From NCBI GenBank assembly GCA_964019165.1, contig OZ025278.1, forward strand, positions 3,133,878-3,197,877: a stretch of 64,000 nucleotides of DNA. The letters run 5' to 3'. This stretch comes from Mastigias papua (lineage: Eukaryota; Cnidaria; Scyphozoa; Rhizostomeae; Mastigiidae). Under the pieces are notes generated by a model, which had not been told where the DNA came from, made no database searches, and was given only the letters and a program-made list of their open reading frames with translations. Numbering within the stretch: the stretch's first letter is position 1; every line of letters starts with the position of its first letter. The position numbers and the translations under genes are program-made. Below are positions 37,109-64,000 of this stretch, in pieces.

Positions 37109-37568
37109 TACACGGTTTTTTTTATAAGGAACCACTTTATAAGGAGCCTACATGTAGAAGGCCGAAATATTTGAGGAACTTATACTACTAAAGGAAGAAT
37201 CCATAAGGAACTTTTCATTTTCAAATTCCGAGTGCTGTACTCAGATGCAAGTGAAGATTACATTACATTGGATGATATCAATGGAATAGACATGATACTT
37301 CTTGATTGAAATTATGCTTTTGCATATATAAAACTTATGTCCTGTCGCATTTGTGCTTTTGAGCTTGAGTTCTAGCCATAATTAAAGGTAAAATTCAGAA
37401 TTTAATCCTTTTCTAGTGTCTGTGCCATTTGGTGGCACACTATGTGCAGTGAAAATTAAGGAACTATTAAGGAACTTTTAGTACTAGAATTTGATAAAAA
37501 GAGGTCCAAAAATAAGGAACTTTTAGAACTAGGCCTTTAGCTAGGTTCCTTTTAAAAAAAAGCGTGTA
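37109..37568. mobile_element. TA-flanked TIR miniature element (family 1 relative, AAGGAAC type)
   Basis: Left TACACGG-T8-ATAAGGAACC; right end reverse-complements to TACACGC-T8-AAAAGGAACC, an inverted repeat of about 25 bp starting at TA. The interior repeats AAGGAAC(TT) at least five times, the same word as in the termini. A diverged copy in the same orientation lies at 58447-58950. No ORF. Confidence 0.8.
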
Positions 37569-37825
37569 TCACACGAAATTGCGGAAACATTATAGCATAC
37601 TGAAGTACTGTTTACACCCGACACTCATCCAAGTACGAAACTTCGGGTAACGACGGAAAGGAGAAGCTGAATTTATGCCCATTCACCATCCGGTCGTTAT
37701 CTGTCATTCCATGCTCGGATGAGCTTCGGAAGACAAAAGTACTGTCACCTCGGGGGGGGGGGAGATAACTTAATAGGTTTGGGATACGGGGACGTGCTAC
37801 TATTTAGGGGTACCTTTTTCCTGAA

Positions 37826-38064
37826 AAGTGCTGAATTGTGGGTATCAGTTTTTGAAATATTTGCGGAACTATGGCTACCATTTGAAGACAAATGCAGAAT
37901 TATGGGCTGCATTTTGGAACAATGTTGCAAACTGTTTGTTGTTTATTGAAAAATTCTCTTTCCCTTGTGGAATTATGTGCATGGTTTTCATCATGCTTGT
38001 GGAATTATGGGTCGTATTTTTCAAACATAGCCCGAATTATGGGTCCAGATTTTGAATCAAAATG
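37826..38064 (+). repeat. Degenerate minisatellite, about 32-bp unit
   Basis: Around seven tandem units of the form TGYGGAATTATGGG followed by a variable triplet and ATTTTTGAA. Examples start at 37859, 37890, 37965 and 37999. The short open frames here are made from the repeat. Confidence 0.65.
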
Positions 38065-39011
38065 GCACGCCCCCTCCAAAACTAGGCTTAGTTACCCATT
38101 CGAGTCTGTCAGTATGATATAAAATGTTTCTGCTGCTTCGTGCGATAGTGAAATTCTGTAGCAATAGCATTTCCTTTGAGACTCTCTGGGTATTCTCTGC
38201 ACCTGGTTCCTCAATGAAGCGTTCCTTATAAAAAACCTTGTTTTGCAAATGTGATATCGCGGTAGAAGTACCGCTGATGGAGCGGCCTGGGATAGCACTA
38301 GATCTCCGGTGGACTGTTTGCTTGATCGCACAGAGATCATAGTATGTTTGGTTGACCTCCTGTGTTAGGGTCTTCAATAAATTTTATGTGCTTCTCGAAA
38401 GGTAGTCTAGAAGGTAAGAAAGTCAGTACAAGCTGAATAAAACTTTCTTACAAATAAGCGTGTATTAGGGAAACACTTTTTTGGAATATAGGGACACGTC
38501 CCACTGTAGATAGAAATTTGTAGATCCAATCATTGATAAGTGTTTGAGGTCCTCATTAGCTTTTATGCATTGCTTTTAAGATATTTTTTGACAAATCTAA
38601 CATACCACACTTTCGAAAATAGGGATATACCCCCATATTAATAGAAGATAAAGTTTTCCCTCTTACATTTTGATATTGAAATTCTCTACTTTAAGACCAG
38701 CGCTGTTTTACAATAACCCATAGACCTGGAACTATGAGGCCGGGTGGGCTATAGCCCCACCAGTAATGTAGTCAGGTTTTTAGCACAGCTAGCAGAGAAG
38801 TAAACATGAGAAGAACAGACTGACACAATAAAAAGGGAATCACTGAGTTTTAGTAGTGTAATCAATAGAAGTAACTTGACTGATGAAAAGCGCAGTCAGA
38901 TTTTTATTTAGCTATGACGAATTTATGAGCAGCGCGTCTCCGACCCTCAATTTCCGCGCAAGAGAATGTCTCTTGAAAGATTTGAGGTTGGATCAAGGTC
39001 ACACGTTTTAC
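38065..39011. other. Intergenic stretch, no gene recognised
   Basis: AT-rich with several degraded repeat-like words (for example ATAAGCGTGTATTAGG near 38455, resembling family 1 ends). Nothing can be annotated firmly. Confidence 0.4.
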
Positions 39012-39019
39012 CTCTAGAC

Positions 39020-39235
39020 CAGTGGTTCTCAACCTTTATTCAGCCACCGCCCCCTTTCAGGTTTCCCCACTGATCAACCACCCCCATCTCAGCTCCAACA
39101 TTCTCATGTTCAATACTTAGTAGATACTTTAGAAACTCGTATAAAAATCTGTATATTTCATTGACCCTATGATTTTAGTCTAAAGATCTCCAACGCCCCC
39201 CTAGATCTCAAAAATGCCCCCGTTGAGAACCACTG
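39020..39235. mobile_element. hAT MITE with perfect 8-bp target duplication
   Basis: CAGTGGTTCTCAAC at the left and GTTGAGAACCACTG at the right form a perfect 14-bp inverted repeat. CTCTAGAC flanks both sides (39012-39019 and 39236-39243). The length is 216 bp, with no ORF. The terminal sequence is the same as that of many animal hAT/Charlie-type elements, and the duplication is intact, so insertion is recent or the site is well preserved. Confidence 0.95.
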
Positions 39236-39440
39236 CTCTAGACTAAAGAGGACCAATAACGACGGGCATATTTCGAAATTCTGGCCCAAATTACTTTTGC
39301 TCTTTAGAATGTTTCGATCAACTGAGTTTTATATCTTATAAAAACTTGAGAAATCTTCTCATGAACGTATACAAGGCGACAATATTTCTTCTCAAATGAA
39401 ATTTGTGAATAAGTGAACCTGTGTACTGATGACGTAACGT

Positions 39441-39720
39441 ATGAGTACCTTCATTCTCAGCTGGAAGGGCTTTGCCTCGAATCAGAGATCAATGGTAAGT
39501 GAAATTATGCAGATCTGCGGACTACTCTACGTCAATCCAGCCACTGCAGCTACAGGCGAAAGATTATTCTCAACTGCACTGAGAATCAAGACCTGGCTGC
39601 GAGCTCAACAACCATTTACCCAAGTTGCATTATTTGGATATGCACAAATCTAGGACAGATGCCCTGCGAGTTAAATGTTGCCAACGAATTCGTTAGTCGA
39701 AATGACAACCACTAACATGA
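39441..39720 (+). pseudogene. hAT transposase C-terminal remnant
   Basis: The frame at 39516-39650 reads LLYVNPATAATGERLFSTAL then IKTWLRAQ, the conserved hAT C-terminal dimerisation motif. About 45 bp later, in another frame, VANEFVSRND gives the block that usually ends these proteins, so the copy is frameshifted. It lies about 280 bp downstream of the hAT MITE, but no shared termini link them. Confidence 0.8.
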
Positions 39721-40716
39721 CTTTGACTTATCTTTACCAATTAGAATCCTGGAGTGGGGAACAAAATTTTTAATTGGATGTTATGTAAGTGTTCCATGAC
39801 TTTCGGCAGTAATAGTAGGTACATATATGTGTTAGATATTGTAGTTTACTTATGTACACGTTTTCTGTTAAGCCTCAAGGTTGCAATGTATTCTCATTCT
39901 CCTTGAGGTATTGTCTTGTAATCATGTGTTGTAATTGTATATCTAAGAATGATGTAAAAAAAAGAATTTTTTTTAAGTAAATCTGGATGTCTTCCGTCCC
40001 CTTCCGACAAGTAATTAATGACTCGTCCCATACTGAGGCTGACTTCGATCATCTATTTGCATGACCAACTAATGAACTGGTAGATGATCAATGCCAGTGT
40101 TGCCGAACAAAAGGGTCGGGCTAACTGAAATATAGTTTTATAAAGCGCAGTTTTAACACTGTTAGTTTTAGACCTTTGTCACCCATCGTTGAACGTAATG
40201 CCATATCCCCAATAATGCTTTGCAGTTAGTTTCTATGCAAAACTTGCTAAACTTTCCCGGGAATGACTAGAAATAAACGTGTTTCCTGCGATTTCAGAAG
40301 ATCTAAATTTTAAAAATTTCTCAGGGAAGCATGCCACCGGGCCCCTAGAAATTCCTGTGCCTTCGGTACTCATTGGCAAATACGTTCCGCGGTCCCTATA
40401 ATATGAGGGTATATCTATGACAAAAGTCAATGAACCAAAACCAGGAGTACAACGATTCAAGAATGCTGATTTCTTTCTGAAATTCGCTTTTTGTTTGGAA
40501 TTCACTTCAATACGACATATTTCAATGTCGTCAAACTATGCCAAATTGAATTGAATTCCAAACAAAAAAGTGAATTGCAGATAGAAATCCGCATTCTTGA
40601 ATCGCTGTGTGCTTGGTTGTGGTGCATTGAATTTGTCATAGATACACCCTCAGTAGGCATTGCTTTTTAGAAGCTAACAAAGACAAGATAAAAATGGGGC
40701 GTAAAAAGTAGTTTCG

Positions 40717-41025
40717 AAAAGTTACAGCACTCTGTCTGAAACGTGATTCACCAAGTGCCCTTCTCGGGAGAACCGTATGGTAGATTTCCTTACTAGCAGT
40801 ACTTTAACATGTCTGCTACACAAGGGACGATCTCATATCGTGTACAGACCGTCCTGCGAGTGTAGATCTCACGTTGAAGTTCTGCTCGTGAGCCAACCTA
40901 GCATCAGTTCTGCAAGGAAGAACCTTCGCCATATTGCAGTTTAGGCCAGTGTGTGAATCTAATTTCATCCGAAGGTGCTGGCTTCCATGCAGCTGGATTA
41001 CAGGTGCGCGCCACTACACCCAGCC
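40717..41025 (-). ncRNA. Candidate SRP/7SL-like structured RNA
   Basis: On the minus strand the 5' end (41025 downward) reads GGCTGGGTGTAGTGGCGCG, then CACCTGTAATCCAGCTGCAT. It matches the Alu domain of SRP RNA and primate Alu, with nearly all differences transitions and paired changes in the hairpin (GGTGT with GCACC; 7SL has GGCGC with GUGCC). A long helix like SRP helix 5 is supported: CAGCAC (40980-40975), TGAAA (40967-40963) and GATTCAC (40959-40953) pair in nested order, with near-equal spacers, with GTGAATC (40751-40745), TTTCA (40741-40737) and GTGCTG (40730-40725). CAATATGG and AGGTTG occur in SRP order. A CTATAG box lies about 27 bp upstream and TTTT at 40720-40717, giving about 306 nt, near the 300 nt of 7SL. 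The usual SRP helix 6 and 8 loops were not found. It could be a diverged SRP RNA, a retropseudogene or a chance match. Confidence 0.42.
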
Positions 41026-41753
41026 GTCGGATTGATGTGAAATGGCTATAGATATCGTAGAGTCTTGTGTATCTAATTAACGCCCTGTGCAATGGGAACC
41101 CGTCAATAGTGTCCTTTATAAACGCCGCCATCCTTTAAATTGAAGGGCCTATATAAGTCGCAATCTGCCAATACACACGAGGGCCATAATGGCTGACAAG
41201 TGAAGCCCACCAAGGAAGACGAAACCTCTTAAGTTGGCCATAGAACACGGTATATAACCAACGTGAATAGTCACTTAAGACTCTAGTGTAATATAGTTGT
41301 CTTGATTTCAATGGCAAGTAAGTATTCAATTTTGGTATGCGCACGCCGGAGAAAGTTTTGCCATCACGGCTAGGAAACATAAATAGGTCATTTTACTGTC
41401 ATATGCTCGTATGCCAAAGTTAAAAACTGAAGACCTCCCGGTGCTTTGCCAAGGAAGAAGTATAGTCCTCGTCACAAGTCGTTTATCTCCGGCCGGCCTT
41501 TGCTACATAGAACGCTTACAGGTTTTGATAGGCCTAAGTCTAGACGCTCTATCTTGGTAATAGATGTTGGATGGCTTCACTTTTTGTGGATCACAATCAA
41601 GATCTGCTTAAGAACATCATGAGATACAGCTCTCTTGCATTTGTCCGTGTACTTACCATATCTAGTCCCACGTAACTGTGAGCTCTTAATCATGTCGCTT
41701 GAAGAACCAGAATCATTTATCTTACCTAGAAATACCCTTTCTCAACAGATAAA

Positions 41754-62331
<20,578 letters not shown>

Positions 62332-64000
62332 GTAAGTATACTTGAAGACTTCTTGTATTGAACTGTCTTTTTATTGCTTTCAAATGAAATGCTGCATCTT
62401 CTAATAGATGTGGTATAAGATCTTAGCACTTGATTTCTGAAGTCAACTGGATTTTGTCAAAGGATTTTAGCTGTTGCCTCAGTTTTTTTTATATACTCCT
62501 AAAGTTAAAATCAAACGGACATAGGCATTCTTTACAAACTACAAACAATACCATAGGGAAAATGGCAATACATAGCAGCCCTACGGCAATTTGAAATCAG
62601 AATTAGAATTAGAATTAGAATTAGAATTAAGATAAATAAAGAGTAAAGATAAAATAAAATTTGTCAACAACAAACAACATGCATATGCCGTGTTCATTCT
62701 AATGAAGGACAGGAGGCGCTCTATTTAAAATTATTTTAACCTTTGAGAGGAAGCCTCAGTTTGATGGCAAAAGCAATTTTATTGGTCATTGAAATTTGCA
62801 TGGCCACTGTGGAGCAGGCATATTTGGTTTATGGGCGTAATCCGTACGAGTACTTTCCAGGACCACACCCACTTCCTACAAGAAACATTTCCAGTGTTAT
62901 TTACTTCCTTAGTTTATTTTATTTTTTTTTTAGTTTATTTTTTTTTCTGCAAGGAAATTTCGTAACTGCAGCATCTTTACTTTGTTCAAACAGAAAACTC
63001 CTTTCTTTTCTGACCTCACAACATTATTTCAGCGATAATTTTTACATCAACTGAACGACAGAAATCAGTTTCTTTTTACTTTTTGAAAGCTTTTAATCTG
63101 CTTCATATGTCAAATAAGTGCTTTCCTTCTGATTTTTGCGAACTGGCATGCAGAACAACGAGTTTTCGGTATGACACCTATATTTTCAAGCTCGTAATAG
63201 ACTGGGGGGCGCTTATTAATTTTTGTACTTTTTGCGATCCCGTATCTTTTTGGATCCCCGATTTAGTAATTGTTCCTGGATCATCTTTGGTCCTATTTCA
63301 TGCCACCATTTTGCAAATGGAAAGATCTTGCAAAAGGTAGTGTTTGTATGTGTCGACTTTAGATATCATTAATTTCTGTTGACTATTAGAGTGATCATCA
63401 GCTTGGTAAAGATTCTTACTCCTCCGTTTAGTAGTCCTCCTTATTAGACTTTTAGGAACATCCAACCCCTGTCAAATACTGAGGTCTGGGACCTAATGAC
63501 TCTAAGTGGCCTGGACACTAGTCCATTGTTCAGAACATTAACACTTCTTTATAATAGTATGATTGTAGTTTCCTGTTCAGTTCACGTTTTACGCTTACAA
63601 GATACGTTCTAGTTCTACGCTTACGATATACGCTTAAAATGCTCGTAGTCTTCTCTTTTGTACATAGTTATATATAAAATCAAGTTTTGTATATATTTAT
63701 CAACGTGTCTTCTTTCTGGACTTCACAACCCCCACAGTAGAATGACTCCTCTTGTGTTAAGGACCCTAGACTATGAGTCTCTACAACCTCCATTATAATA
63801 GTTAGTCTCACATTATCTCGCCCTTTGAATATTGGAATAATTTTAATTGTCATATTTATGAATTTCTTTCTTTAAGAACAGCCTCTGTTTTTTTGGGCCT
63901 AGTTTCCTGTTTTCTATTTATGAAATACGACATGCTTTTATTTTAGGGAGAATTTATCATTGCACATTTTGTTGAAACGTAACCGCCAAATGTTTGAGAC
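62332..64000. other. DDX54 intron 18 and unresolved sequence to the window end
   Basis: A clear donor (GTAAGT) follows exon 18, so the gene continues. No further DDX54 exon could be assigned. An open stretch at 62790-62890 (AYLVYGRNPYEYF) faintly resembles the next conserved block but lacks a convincing acceptor and homology. An (AATTAG)n run lies at 62588-62628. Confidence 0.5.

Noticed and set aside
40978..41027. Human Alu contamination
   Set aside because: The Alu-like match covers only about 45 bp, and the following sequence is not Alu. It also pairs with sequence 200-250 bp away, so it belongs to this locus.
62743..63054. DDX54 exon 19
   Set aside because: AYLVYGRNPYEYF is only faintly like the expected block, the frame needs an acceptor that is not there, and the following residues do not match DDX54.

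Overview
The window is animal nuclear DNA: AT-rich, with short exons in long GT-AG introns, several families of miniature inverted-repeat elements, LINE fragments, tRNA-derived SINEs and very long dinucleotide arrays. Gene content (alpha-tubulin, RAD21, FBXW8, DDX54 with animal-type domain layouts) fits an early-branching or marine invertebrate such as a sponge or cnidarian. No single marker in the sequence fixes the phylum.

Five protein-coding genes are recognised, all on the + strand. (1) Alpha-tubulin, 2921-6552, 3 exons; the first coding exon is only the ATG. (2) A secreted protein, 9687-16796, 6 exons, with five tandem copies of an eight-cysteine MANEC/MANSC-like module; all five introns are phase 1. 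(3) RAD21 cohesin subunit, 18730-25052, 6 coding exons, 599 residues. (4) FBXW8, an F-box/WD40 Cullin-ligase adaptor, 26528-36490, 6 exons, 619 residues. (5) DDX54, a DEAD-box RNA helicase, from 41754 to beyond the window; 18 exons reconstructed to 62331 cover the whole helicase core. Every splice junction used keeps the reading frame. Apart from sharing a strand, the genes show no functional clustering: they serve cytoskeleton, chromosome cohesion, ubiquitination and RNA or ribosome metabolism.

Introns and intergenic DNA are full of mobile DNA. DDX54 intron 1 holds an apparently intact RTE/BovB-like LINE (42806-45930; 993-residue endonuclease plus reverse transcriptase ORF; GAA tail; 12-bp target duplication). 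Truncated LINE 3' ends lie at 3510, 23.8-24.4 kb, 27.7 kb, 29.5-30.4 kb and 48.5 kb. Two hAT-type MITEs have perfect 8-bp target duplications (35312 and 39020). Other repeats are TA-flanked TIR elements (1167, 22553, 37109, 49271, 58447), a TACTCTTGAGTA-ended family (42183, 60198), three tRNA-headed SINEs and several foldbacks, the largest nested (52460-53300).

The most unusual items are the five-module MANEC-like protein; a candidate structured RNA at 40717-41025 (-) whose 5' end resembles the Alu domain of SRP/7SL RNA and which has matching long-range helices, a TATA-like box and a T4 terminator; hammerhead-like cores beside (TA)n arrays; and MITEs whose interior repeats a word from their own termini.
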